Below are positions 16,782-24,438 of a stretch of 33,250 nucleotides of DNA, in pieces. A model generated the notes under the pieces. It was not told where the DNA came from, searched no databases, and saw nothing but the letters and a program-made list of their open reading frames with translations. The stretch is from contig JAEYAR010000166.1 in NCBI GenBank assembly GCA_023404715.1, forward strand, positions 1 to 33,250. The letters are read 5' to 3'. The first letter of the stretch is position 1, and each line of letters opens with the position of its first letter. Position numbers and translations under genes: made by a program. The stretch is from Bacillota bacterium (GTDB taxonomy: Bacteria; Bacillota; Clostridia; Christensenellales; Aristaeellaceae).

Positions 16782-16846
16782 TCGACCGGCCTAGCATCGG
16801 TTCTTGCATAGCATCTTCCAAACATCGTTTTCACTTATATAACGCG

Positions 16847-16882
16847 CCGGCAGGAGCAAGTCGCTCCTGCCGGTCACTTTTT
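16847..16882. terminator. Intergenic terminator after the RHH operon
   Basis: CCGGCAGGAGC (16847-16857) pairs perfectly with GCTCCTGCCGG (16863-16873) around AAGTC, then TCACTTTTTTG. This is a textbook terminator on the plus strand for the RHH operon. The convergent permease gene ends at 16895, so the hairpin may act on its transcript too, though the minus-strand flank has no T run. Confidence 0.8.
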
Positions 16883-16894
16883 TGAGCATCCATT

Positions 16895-18940
16895 CTATCG
16901 CTTGACGATCTGGTAATACGTTCTTGCGGTCAGGCGGAAGACGACCGCGTATACGAGGCTGAAGCATAGGCTGGCGATCAGCGCGCATAGGAACGTCAGC
17001 TTGAGGTTTTGCAGGGCGAATGCCTGCATCGCATGGGCGAGCATGGGGGTGGCGAACGCCGTGTGCACGAGCGCGAGGATCAGCGGCAGGAAGAACACGA
17101 GCAGGACTTGCTTGTTGATCGTGCGCTTCACCTCCCGGTCATCCATGCCGACCTTTTGCAGGATGACGAAGCGCTCGCGGTCCTCGTAGCCCTCGGATAC
17201 CTGCTTGAAGTAGATAATGAGGACGGTGTTCACGAGGAAGAGCAGGGCGAAGAACGCGCCCAGGAAGATCAGTCCGCCGAAGAGCGCGTAGCCGTCCATG
17301 CGATCAGAATAGATATCGCCGAAGCCGTGCGAGATGCCCCCCTCATCCATGGAAAGCTCCTTCATGAGCGCGCTGTGCGTATCTTGCAGGTGGTCAGCAA
17401 AGGCAAGACAGGCGTCCGCCGGGCCCGAGAGATTCATAGACAGGTTGGCGCGGTTTTGTCTGCGCTCCGGGATACCCAGCAGACGGGCGAGCTTTGTCAT
17501 ATCCTCCTGAGCGGGGGCCACGATGTACAGCGTGTCCGTGCCCGCGCCCAGATCGCGCTGTAGGGCGTCAAACGTGCGCGCTTCTCGCATAACGGCGAGC
17601 TCCGGCCATCCAAGGCCCACCGGCGTATAGCCGGCAAGCGCATCCCGTTCGATCTGAAGCGGCCGCTTGTAGACGATGCCAACCTCGCCCGCGGCCAGAT
17701 CCAACGCCTCGCCCGTAAGGATCGTGTAAGCGTCGGACGCGAGGAGAATGACGTCGGTGAGCGTGTAGAGATCCAGCCCTTGCGGGTTTACCCCAAAGTT
17801 TACGCGCCCATCCTCCGCGATGGCGCACGCGCCGCTGCCCATCGAGCGGTAGAGCAGCGCGTCGTCGATCGTCACGCCGTATGCTTCGCTGGACGCGCGC
17901 GCTTCATCCCGCAGGGCCGCGAGGGCATCGTAGACGGCGCCGCCGTCGCTCTCGCGGTAGGCATAGGCGGAGACGTCGAATGGATTTCGGCGACGCGCGA
18001 TGTCCTCCTGGCCGAAGTAAAGGCCGCAACAGGCGGTCACGGTGACGAGCACCATCGTAGAGAGGATGCAGATGTTGGCGAGGCCCGCCGCGTTTTGTTT
18101 CAAACGGTATTTGAGGGATGAAATTGCGATGAAAGGGCCGGGCCGGTAGTAAAAACCGCGACAGCGGGAGAGCAGGTTCAGCGCGAAAGCGCTGCCGGAG
18201 GTGAAGAGCAAATAGGTCGCGATGATCACAAGCAGTACGGACGGCCAGAAGAGCAGCATCGCATTCACCGGGCTTTCAGACAGCAGGGCGCAGGCATAGG
18301 AGAAGCCCAGGAGGACGACACCTATCACGGCCATCAGCGGTGTGAAGCGCGCGCGGCGCTCGCCCTTTTGCGCGCCGTGCAGCAGGTCGATGGGGTTGGC
18401 GCGGTAAACCTGCAGGAGGTTATAGGCCGTCGTGGCGGCGAAGACGACTACGAAGATGCCGCAGGTCGCGGCGAGCGCATCCGGCTCGAGCACAAACGTG
18501 CTGCCGGCGGCCACGCGCAAAACGCGCATGAGCGTCTCGAAACATAGCCGCCCGAACGCGCAGCCGATGGCGAGCCCTAGGGCCAGCGAAGCTGCGTTAA
18601 GGTAAAGGCTCTCCAGCGCGATGATGCGCGCGATATGACGCTTTTCCAGGCCCAGCACGCCGTATAGTCCAAACTCCTTTTTGCGGCGCTTGATGAGAAA
18701 GCTGTTGATGTAAAACATATAGCCGACGATGAACAGCGTCATCAGGTATTGGCCGATCATGAGCAGGCTTTGCGTGGTGGCGCCATGGCTCATGTTCTGA
18801 ATGCTCTTGGCGAGCAGCAGATTGGTGATGATAAAGTACATCGCAGCCATCAATGACGCGGCCACGAAGTACGGGAAGATCATCCGGCGGCTACGGGAGA
18901 GGTTGGCGAGGGCGAGCCGGGGCGTATAGCACTTAGCCAA
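16895..18940 (-). CDS. BceB-type ABC transporter permease (FtsX family)
   Basis: About 681 residues. It is the membrane subunit of a Bce-type transporter that senses and removes peptide antibiotics from their lipid targets. I start it at the TTG at 18940, which overlaps the ATPase stop by eight bases after GGGGGTG; a GTG at 18949 is an alternative. The frame reads on upstream to 19258, but that part is a shadow of the ATPase gene. The N-terminus YTPRLALANLSRSRRMIF and first membrane segment fit the family. The first FtsX domain contains KRRKKEFGLYGVLGLEKRHI. A long extracellular domain of about 200 residues (roughly 340-560) lies between membrane segments 7 and 8, the sensing region in this family. 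A second FtsX-like group of three segments ends the protein. Confidence 0.88.
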   Translation of the reverse strand: MAKCYTPRLALANLSRSRRMIFPYFVAASLMAAMYFIITNLLLAKSIQNMSHGATTQSLLMIGQYLMTLFIVGYMFYINSFLIKRRKKEFGLYGVLGLEKRHIARIIALESLYLNAASLALGLAIGCAFGRLCFETLMRVLRVAAGSTFVLEPDALAATCGIFVVVFAATTAYNLLQVYRANPIDLLHGAQKGERRARFTPLMAVIGVVLLGFSYACALLSESPVNAMLLFWPSVLLVIIATYLLFTSGSAFALNLLSRCRGFYYRPGPFIAISSLKYRLKQNAAGLANICILSTMVLVTVTACCGLYFGQEDIARRRNPFDVSAYAYRESDGGAVYDALAALRDEARASSEAYGVTIDDALLYRSMGSGACAIAEDGRVNFGVNPQGLDLYTLTDVILLASDAYTILTGEALDLAAGEVGIVYKRPLQIERDALAGYTPVGLGWPELAVMREARTFDALQRDLGAGTDTLYIVAPAQEDMTKLARLLGIPERRQNRANLSMNLSGPADACLAFADHLQDTHSALMKELSMDEGGISHGFGDIYSDRMDGYALFGGLIFLGAFFALLFLVNTVLIIYFKQVSEGYEDRERFVILQKVGMDDREVKRTINKQVLLVFFLPLILALVHTAFATPMLAHAMQAFALQNLKLTFLCALIASLCFSLVYAVVFRLTARTYYQIVKR

Positions 18941-19715
18941 TGTCCACACCCCCGTCGGATAACACGGTAAGCGAGGAGACGATCTTATCAAAGAACGCCC
19001 GCCGGTCGCCGAGGACGCCGTCCTGTTCGCCGCGATAGATCTGTGAGAAGAGGCTTCCATCGCGGATAAAGAGCACGCGCGAGGCGTAGCTGGCGGCCAT
19101 CGCGCTATGGGTGACCATGAGGATCGTCTGCCCGGCCCGATGGAAGCCTGCGAAGGTTTCCAACAGGTTTTGCGACGCCCGGGAGTCCAGCGCGCCGGTC
19201 GGCTCGTCGGCCAGCAACAGCTGCGGGCCGGTGATGACCGCGCGCGCGACGGCGGCACGCTGCTTTTCGCCGCCGGAGACCTCGTAAGGGTATTTATCCA
19301 GCAGCTTTAGCAGACCCAGCGTCTTGGCCAGCGGCGCTAGGCGCTTTTCCATCTCGGAGAGCGGGGTGGAGGAGAGCACCAGCGGCAGCAGGATGTTGTC
19401 GCGCAGGGAGAAAGTATCCAGCAGGTTGAAGTCCTGAAAGACGAAGCCCAGGTGATCGCGCCGAAAGCGCGCAAGCTCCCGCTCGGGGATCTGTGACAGG
19501 CGGCGGCCTTCGAGGAGGATTTCACCCCCCGTAGGCTTGTCCAGCGAGGCGAGCAGGTTGAGCAGCGTGGTCTTGCCCGAGCCGGAAGGCCCCATGATGG
19601 CGACAAACTCGCCGGGGCTTACGGAAAAATCGATATCGTGCAGCGCCGTAAACGCCTGCGCGCCCAGACGGGTGCGGTAAACCTTTTTGATGTGCTGAAC
19701 TTCGAGCAGCTCCAT
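18933..19715 (-). CDS. BceA-type ABC transporter ATP-binding protein
   Basis: 260 residues, the ATPase of the Bce-type transporter (MacB/LolD-like class). ATG 19715 (MELLEVQHIKKVYRT) is seven bases after GGAGG. Walker A GPSGSGKTT (about 42-50), Q-loop FVFQDFNLL, signature VSGGEKQRAAVARA, Walker B LLLADEPTGALDS and the switch His in MVTHS are all intact. It overlaps the permease gene by eight bases. It has a separate promoter region in the 99-base gap after the kinase gene, including a BceR-like inverted repeat, which implies induction when the two-component system is activated. Confidence 0.94.
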   Translation of the reverse strand: MELLEVQHIKKVYRTRLGAQAFTALHDIDFSVSPGEFVAIMGPSGSGKTTLLNLLASLDKPTGGEILLEGRRLSQIPERELARFRRDHLGFVFQDFNLLDTFSLRDNILLPLVLSSTPLSEMEKRLAPLAKTLGLLKLLDKYPYEVSGGEKQRAAVARAVITGPQLLLADEPTGALDSRASQNLLETFAGFHRAGQTILMVTHSAMAASYASRVLFIRDGSLFSQIYRGEQDGVLGDRRAFFDKIVSSLTVLSDGGVDIG

Positions 19716-19748
19716 GATATTGCCTCCATTCATTTTGAAGTTGGAGAT

Positions 19749-19812
19749 ATCATACCGTTTTTCCGTCGGGCGTGCCATCGATTCAGGTGACAGGCACGTG
19801 ACATTTTTGTAA
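19749..19812 (-). promoter_or_regulatory. Candidate BceR-controlled promoter of the ABC genes
   Basis: The minus strand reads TTACA-AAAA-TGTCA (19812-19799). This fits the inverted repeat TNACA-N4-TGTNA that I recall as the binding site of Bacillus BceR-type regulators. A -10-like TATGAT lies at 19754-19749, with no good -35 (19777-19772 is GC-rich TGGCAC). The repeat is centred about 63 bases before the expected start. A strong upstream activator site plus a poor -35 is what an activator-dependent promoter looks like. GTGCC/GGCAC and GTGAC repeats between them may add regulation. Confidence 0.6.
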
Positions 19813-19814
19813 GG

Positions 19815-20792
19815 TTACCGGGCGTTTAACTCTCCCTCCGCGGGGAAGACGAGGCGCGCGCGCGTGCCCTCGCCCGGGCGGGAGGCGAGCGTCAGCCGGA
19901 TGGCCAGCATGTCGGCCGCCCGCCTGGCCATCGAGAGCCCCAGGCCGCTGGCTCGCTTGTCCAGCCGTCCGTTATAGCCCGTGTACCCGGCCTCAAAGAC
20001 GCGCGGCAGGTCCTCCGGGCGGATGCCGATGCCCGTATCCGCGATGCATAGGGCGCCGTCCTCCGCGTAGATACGCACCCCGCCACGGTGCGTGTACTTG
20101 ACCGCATTGGAGAGCAATTGCTCCAGGATAAAGCAAAGCCACTTCTCGTCGGTATGCACGGTGAGCGGGATGGGCTCCAGGGTGAGGGAAAGGTGGCCTG
20201 CGATGAACATATCGGCATACCGCTTGACGCTCTGGCGGACCAACGGTTCGACGGGCGTCTTTTCGATCACCAGATCGCTGGAAGCGCTGGAAAGCCTGGC
20301 GAACTCCAGCGCCATGCCGGTGTAGCGTTCGATGGCGAAGAGCTCGCGCGAGAGCGATGCGGCGGGCACGGGGCCGCGCTCCATCAGCAGGCGCAGCGCG
20401 GCGATGGGCGTCTTCACCTGATGCAGCCACAGCGTGTAATAATCGATGAGCTCGCCGCGCGCGCGTTCGTGCTGCGTACGCAGCGCCTGGCAGCGGTCGA
20501 ACATCGCCTGCAGCTGCTGCTGATATGCAGCCTCCACCGCGTCCATCGGTGCGGGCAGGGGCGAAGGCGCCTCGTCGGCCGGGTCGACCGACCGAACGGC
20601 CCGCAGTCGGGCGCAGTAACGGCAAAAATCAGCCGCCGCGGCGAGCGCGAGCACGAAGAGCGCGAGGAATAGGCCATAGCAGACGCTCGCCAGCGCCGCG
20701 CCGGAGGCAGCGCAGGCGAGCAGCACCATCCCTGCGGTTAGAAAAAAGACGAGGATCGGGAGGCGCCGGGCGGCCAGATAGGCTTTAATCAT
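19815..20792 (-). CDS. BceS-type intramembrane-sensing histidine kinase
   Basis: About 325 residues, short for a kinase because it has almost no extracellular domain. Two hydrophobic segments (about 12-28 and 32-54) sit close together, as in kinases that receive their signal from the BceAB transporter. The phosphoacceptor is His124 in LWLHQVKTPIAALRLL. ATPase motifs are LLSNAVKYT (N box), IADTGIGI (G1) and ASGLGLSMARRAA (G2). ATG 20792 overlaps the regulator stop by eight bases (ATGATTAA); the longer frame to 20843 lies within the regulator gene. Partner of the response regulator upstream. Confidence 0.92.
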   Translation of the reverse strand: MIKAYLAARRLPILVFFLTAGMVLLACAASGAALASVCYGLFLALFVLALAAAADFCRYCARLRAVRSVDPADEAPSPLPAPMDAVEAAYQQQLQAMFDRCQALRTQHERARGELIDYYTLWLHQVKTPIAALRLLMERGPVPAASLSRELFAIERYTGMALEFARLSSASSDLVIEKTPVEPLVRQSVKRYADMFIAGHLSLTLEPIPLTVHTDEKWLCFILEQLLSNAVKYTHRGGVRIYAEDGALCIADTGIGIRPEDLPRVFEAGYTGYNGRLDKRASGLGLSMARRAADMLAIRLTLASRPGEGTRARLVFPAEGELNAR

Positions 20793-21507
20793 AGACGATA
20801 TACCCCAGGCCTTTCTTGGTCGAGATGAAGTCGGCAAGCCCAAAGCCCTCGAGCTTACGGCGCAGGCGCGTCATGTTGACGGTGAGCGTGTTGTCGTCGA
20901 CGAACGCGTCGTCATCCCATAGCGCTTTCATGAGCGCCTCGCGGGAGACGATCTCGCCCTTATGCGTGAGGAGCGTACTGAGGATGCGGCATTCGTTGCG
21001 CGTAAGCTCTACGCTGCGCCCCTCCCGCCGCAGGGAGGCGTCGTGCGGGCATAAGACCGCCCCGCGCGCCGAGAGCCCCGTTTCATCCGCACCGGGCTGG
21101 ACGGGGGACGGTTGGCCGTGTGTCGGCTGCGCGAGGGGGGCATAGCTGTACGCGCGCCGCAGCTGGGCGGCGACCTTGGCGAGCAGAACGTCCATGGAAA
21201 AGGGCTTGGTGACATAATCGTCCCCGCCCATGCTCATGGCCATGACCTGATCCATGCTTTGGGCGTGGGAAGAGAGGAAGATGATGGGCACCTGCGAGCG
21301 CTCGCGCAGGCGCTGGCACCAGTAAAAGCCGTTGAAGCGTGGAAGCGACACGTCCATGAGCACCAGATGGGGCGAGAAAGCGTCGAACTGCGCGTCCACA
21401 AGCCCAAAATCCTCGATGCTTTGCGCCTCGTATCCCCAACGGGTTAGGGCTTCGCGCACAATCCCAGAAATGGTCAAATCATCTTCGACGATTAGTATAC
21501 GATACAT
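20785..21507 (-). CDS. OmpR-family response regulator (BceR-type)
   Basis: 240 residues. ATG 21507 (MYRILIVEDD) is seven bases after GAGGAGG. Receiver: acidic pair Glu8/Asp9/Asp10, phosphorylation site Asp52 in LVLMDVSLP, Thr/Ser switch in IIFLSSH and conserved Lys in YVTKPF. The C-terminal winged helix (about 145-240) includes ELTRNECRILSTLLTHKGEIVSRE with TVNMTRLRRKL as recognition region and ending KKGLGYIVYD. The linker is longer than usual and rich in proline and glutamine (AQPTHGQPSPVQPG). First gene of the four-gene module; expected to activate the ABC genes through the site at 19799-19812. Confidence 0.93.
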   Translation of the reverse strand: MYRILIVEDDLTISGIVREALTRWGYEAQSIEDFGLVDAQFDAFSPHLVLMDVSLPRFNGFYWCQRLRERSQVPIIFLSSHAQSMDQVMAMSMGGDDYVTKPFSMDVLLAKVAAQLRRAYSYAPLAQPTHGQPSPVQPGADETGLSARGAVLCPHDASLRREGRSVELTRNECRILSTLLTHKGEIVSREALMKALWDDDAFVDDNTLTVNMTRLRRKLEGFGLADFISTKKGLGYIVYD

Positions 21508-21526
21508 GAGGATCCCTCCTCGCCCT

Positions 21527-21555
21527 ATTATACGGAGATTTTGGCCTGCTATCAA
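21527..21555 (-). promoter_or_regulatory. Promoter of the two-component operon
   Basis: On the minus strand TTGATA (21555-21550) is followed after 17 bases by a perfect TATAAT (21532-21527), some 20 bases before the regulator start. It suggests constitutive supply of sensor and regulator. Confidence 0.75.
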
Positions 21556-21618
21556 GGCGCAAACGCATGAAGAGTCCTGTCTCGGACAGGGGCGCTTTGG
21601 AACGAAAATGAAAAAGGC

Positions 21619-21669
21619 ATGACAGCAGCATCAAAATGCGCTATAATGAACAAATGAAACCATTCATTT
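21619..21669 (+). promoter_or_regulatory. Promoter and operator of the LacI gene of the catabolic operon
   Basis: ATGACA (21619-21624), 17 bases, TATAAT (21642-21647). AAATGAAACCATTCATTT (21652-21669) is an 18-base near-palindrome placed on the transcription start. It shares the TGAAAC-NTTCA pattern with three sites before the operon at 22982, so autorepression is predicted. Confidence 0.75.
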
Positions 21670-21683
21670 GGAGGGCATAGCAA

Positions 21684-22709
21684 ATGACGACCATTCGTGA
21701 CGTGGCCAGGCTGGCAGGCGTCTCCCTCGGGACGGTATCCAACGTGCTCAACGAGCTTCCTACAGTCAGCGAAGAGAACCGCGAGCGCGTGGAACGGGCG
21801 ATCGCGCAGCTCGGTTACCGGCGCAACCAGGCGGCCTCGCAGCTGCGCTCAAACCGATCCAACGCCATCGGGCTGGTGATCCCGGACATCACAAACCCAT
21901 TTTATCCGGAAGTCGCGCGCGGCGTGGACGACGCTGCCCAAAAGGCGCAATACAACGTCTTTTTGTGCAATAAGGACCGCTCTATTCAAAAGGAAGAGGA
22001 TGCGATCGAGGCGCTGCTGAGCAAAAATGTGGACGGGATATTGCTGTTTAAGCCGAGGATTTCGGTGGAAAAAATGGAAGAGATCGAAAAACAGTGCGCA
22101 CTTGTACTTCTTGATATCGATGTAAATACGGTGAATTGTGATACCGTAAACGTAGACGACTATCAGGGCATGGCCCGTGCTGTTGAAGAGGCTGCGCGAA
22201 GAGGGCATAGACGTATTGCTTTTATTACTGGACTTTTAGATTCATTTTCGAGCATCCGCCGGTTGAGTGCATATAGAGAGACAATGGAGCGCTTGAAGTT
22301 GTCGGTACCCAAAGCATACATCCGACAGGGGGATTTTACCGCGAAAAGTGGATGCCGCAGTTCAAAAGAGCTCATGCGTTTGGCCGAACCTCCGACCGTT
22401 ATTATGACGGCGAACGATATGATGGCCTTAGGCGTTATTTCCGGTGCGTATGAACTGGGGATAAAGATTCCGGATGAATTATCGGTAATCGGATATGACG
22501 ATGTTCAAAATGTGCAGTGGACTTATCCTCGGCTGACGACAATTTGGCACCCTAAGTATGAAATGGGTGAATGCGCGGTTCGCGTTCTGATTGATCGTAT
22601 TGAGGCGCGTAGAAAGGGAATGAAAATGCAGCGCCAAAGCGTAGTATTACAAACCAAATTGCGCTTACGTGATACGCTTGTGGATTCAGTTTCGATTATT
22701 TCGGAATAA
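21684..22709 (+). CDS. LacI-family regulator with a composition break
   Basis: 341 residues. ATG 21684 is eight bases after GGAGGG. The helix-turn-helix RDVARLAGVSLGTVSNVL occupies residues 5-22 and the hinge QAASQLRSNRSNAIGLV about 52-68; the effector domain runs to the end with the usual DDVQNVQWTYPRLTTI near the C-terminus. By hand count, 60-base lines between 21721 and 21960 have 57-75% GC, while the lines 21961-22140 have 48, 43 and 38%, and the low value persists to about 30150. The DNA-binding domain therefore has the composition of the resident chromosome and the effector domain that of the downstream cassette. Its targets are likely the four TGAAAC-type sites. Confidence 0.92.
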   Translation: MTTIRDVARLAGVSLGTVSNVLNELPTVSEENRERVERAIAQLGYRRNQAASQLRSNRSNAIGLVIPDITNPFYPEVARGVDDAAQKAQYNVFLCNKDRSIQKEEDAIEALLSKNVDGILLFKPRISVEKMEEIEKQCALVLLDIDVNTVNCDTVNVDDYQGMARAVEEAARRGHRRIAFITGLLDSFSSIRRLSAYRETMERLKLSVPKAYIRQGDFTAKSGCRSSKELMRLAEPPTVIMTANDMMALGVISGAYELGIKIPDELSVIGYDDVQNVQWTYPRLTTIWHPKYEMGECAVRVLIDRIEARRKGMKMQRQSVVLQTKLRLRDTLVDSVSIISE

Positions 22710-22758
22710 TGATGGCCTTATCTGCTCATATTAAATGTGAAAAAAATTAAAAAAAGGC

Positions 22759-22918
22759 TTGACAAATTTATCGGCATGAGTTAATATGATTGCAATGAAA
22801 GGTTTCATTATGGAGTGAATCAAACTTATTTTTTGAAATGGAAATGGAACGTTTCATCATGATGTTCCTAGAATGCAATTCGAATGGTTGTTCGAACATT
22901 TATTATGAAACGATTCAT
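22759..22918 (+). promoter_or_regulatory. Main operon promoter with three LacI-type operators
   Basis: TTGACA at 22759-22764 is followed by TAATAT (22782-22787, spacing 17) or TATGAT (22785-22790, spacing 20). AATGAAAGGTTTCATT (22794-22809), a 7-2-7 palindrome, covers the start site. Weaker or further copies follow: TGGAACGTTTCA (22845-22856) and ATGAAACGATTCAT (22905-22918). The leader is about 185 bases long and also holds the palindrome GTTCGAAC (22890-22897) and a small hairpin AACACT/AGTGTT (22946-22962) just before the ribosome site. Repression with looping between 21660 and these sites is plausible. Confidence 0.78.
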
Positions 22919-22981
22919 TTCTACCGAAAGACTGTCACAAAATGTAACACTTACTCAGTGTTGTGAACGAGGAGAATGCAG

Positions 22982-23482
22982 ATGACTGAGATATGGATTG
23001 GTAACGACCACGGAGGGTTCAAAATGAAGCAACAAATCCTCTGCTACTTAAAGGACCGGCAGATCGCTGTACATGATGTGGGCAGTTATTCGGAGGAGAT
23101 TGTTCGCTATCCATATTATGCTGCACAGGTTGCATCTGCAGTATCAGAGGGCCGTGCCCAGCGCGGGATATTAATCTGTTCCACCGGCATTGGTATGTCG
23201 ATCATTGCGAATAAATATCCACGTGTTCGAGCATCCCTATGCTCAAGCGGTTACGATGGTAAAATGACCCGAGCACATAACGATTCCAATATTCTCTGCT
23301 TGGGCGGAAAAACACTGGGAGTATTCGCTGCTTTAGATATACTTGAAAAATGGCTGGAGACACCTTTTGAAGGCGGACGGCATGCCATTTCGCTAAGTCT
23401 TATTGATACGGCGGAACGGACACAGATGAGCGGAAAGCTATGGGTGCCACAAAATAAAGAAGGAGAAAGGTGCAATGAATAA
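22982..23482 (+). CDS. RpiB/LacAB-family sugar isomerase
   Basis: 166 residues. I chose ATG 22982, seven bases after GAGGAG; an ATG at 22976 is too close to that site. The RpiB fold is evident: GNDHGG (8-13, with the active-site Asp and His), the catalytic Cys in GILICSTGIGMSIIANK, and MTRAHNDSNIL carrying the conserved His. The family catalyses aldose-ketose isomerisation of ribose-5-phosphate, allose- or galactose-6-phosphate. Two deviations from E. coli RpiB, aligned from memory: CDH is replaced by NDH, and in the C-terminal phosphate-binding stretch GGRHxxxR the first Arg is present but the second position is Ser. The substrate may thus not be ribose-5-phosphate. First gene of the operon, overlapping the permease gene by eight bases. 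Confidence 0.85.
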   Translation: MTEIWIGNDHGGFKMKQQILCYLKDRQIAVHDVGSYSEEIVRYPYYAAQVASAVSEGRAQRGILICSTGIGMSIIANKYPRVRASLCSSGYDGKMTRAHNDSNILCLGGKTLGVFAALDILEKWLETPFEGGRHAISLSLIDTAERTQMSGKLWVPQNKEGERCNE

Positions 23483-24425
23483 AGCGCGGGTTTTGACAAA
23501 TCATACGATTGCTGAACGCTTTTCCAGATGTCTGCGCGCATATGCAAAGCAAAAGTGGATTTTCTTGATGCTTTTACCTGCGATTATCTATTACGCAATC
23601 TTTAAGTACGCTCCGATGTACGGTGCGACGTTGGCCTTTAAAGACTTTAACATTCGTAAGGGGATTTGGGATAGCCCTTGGGCAGGACTAAAGTATTTTG
23701 AACAACTGTTTCGTATGGGCAGTTTCTTTGAGGTCTTACGCAACACAGTCGTGATCAGCTTTTATAAGCTTCTAGTTGGTTTCCCGGCACCGATCATTTT
23801 TGCAATTCTGCTCAATGAACTTCGTTATACTAGGATGAAAAAGGTTGTCCAAACGATCAGCTATCTACCGCACTTCCTGAGTTGGGTCGTGTTGGGAAGT
23901 ATATTTTTGCAATTTTTCTCCCCGTCCAGCGGTCCTTTTAACTATTTGTTGCGGATGCTTAATTTGCCGGACATATACGTGTTGACTTCACCGGAATGGT
24001 TTCGGACATTCTTGGTAGCGACGTCTGTTTGGAAGAGCGTCGGCTGGGGATCTATCATGTATTTAGCTTCTTTAGGCAACATCGATACCGAGCTTTACGA
24101 TGCGGCTAAAGTAGACGGTGCGGGACGATTTCGGCGGATATGGCATGTTACGCTGCCAGGCCTCATGCCTGTCATCACGATCATGCTGATATTGCAGGTG
24201 GGTCAACTGATTAACGATGATTTTGACCAAATTTACAACCTCTATAATGCTGCGGTATATCGCGTTGCGGATGTGATTTCGACATACATCTACCGTGTTG
24301 GCCTACTTGAGGTGAATTACTCGCTAGCGACGGCTGTCGGCTTATTTAAAAACGTTATTGCGCTTGTGCTTGTCGTTAGTGCAAATGCCATTACCAAGCG
24401 CGTTAATGATTACGGCCTTTGGTAA
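23475..24425 (+). CDS. LplB-type sugar ABC transporter permease
   Basis: 316 residues. ATG 23475 lies within the end of the isomerase gene. The first membrane segment FLMLLPAIIYYAIFKYAPM ends in the family motif YAPMYGATLAFKDF. About six membrane segments; the EAA loop is DAAKVDGAGRFRRIWHVTLP. About 60-65% of residues seem shared with the permease at 9334 around these motifs, by eye only. Works with the next gene and the binding protein at 26384. Again no ATPase gene is present. Confidence 0.93.
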   Translation: MNKARVLTNHTIAERFSRCLRAYAKQKWIFLMLLPAIIYYAIFKYAPMYGATLAFKDFNIRKGIWDSPWAGLKYFEQLFRMGSFFEVLRNTVVISFYKLLVGFPAPIIFAILLNELRYTRMKKVVQTISYLPHFLSWVVLGSIFLQFFSPSSGPFNYLLRMLNLPDIYVLTSPEWFRTFLVATSVWKSVGWGSIMYLASLGNIDTELYDAAKVDGAGRFRRIWHVTLPGLMPVITIMLILQVGQLINDDFDQIYNLYNAAVYRVADVISTYIYRVGLLEVNYSLATAVGLFKNVIALVLVVSANAITKRVNDYGLW

Positions 24426-24438
24426 GGGGGGAAAAAGA

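Noticed and set aside
18941..19258. Upstream extension of the BceB-type permease frame
   Set aside because: This part is the ATPase gene in another frame and is rich in Arg, Ser and Pro; the permease begins near 18940.
22710..22981. Possible riboswitch in the long leader of the catabolic operon
   Set aside because: The leader holds operators and a small hairpin, but no conserved riboswitch core or terminator/antiterminator pair could be recognised.
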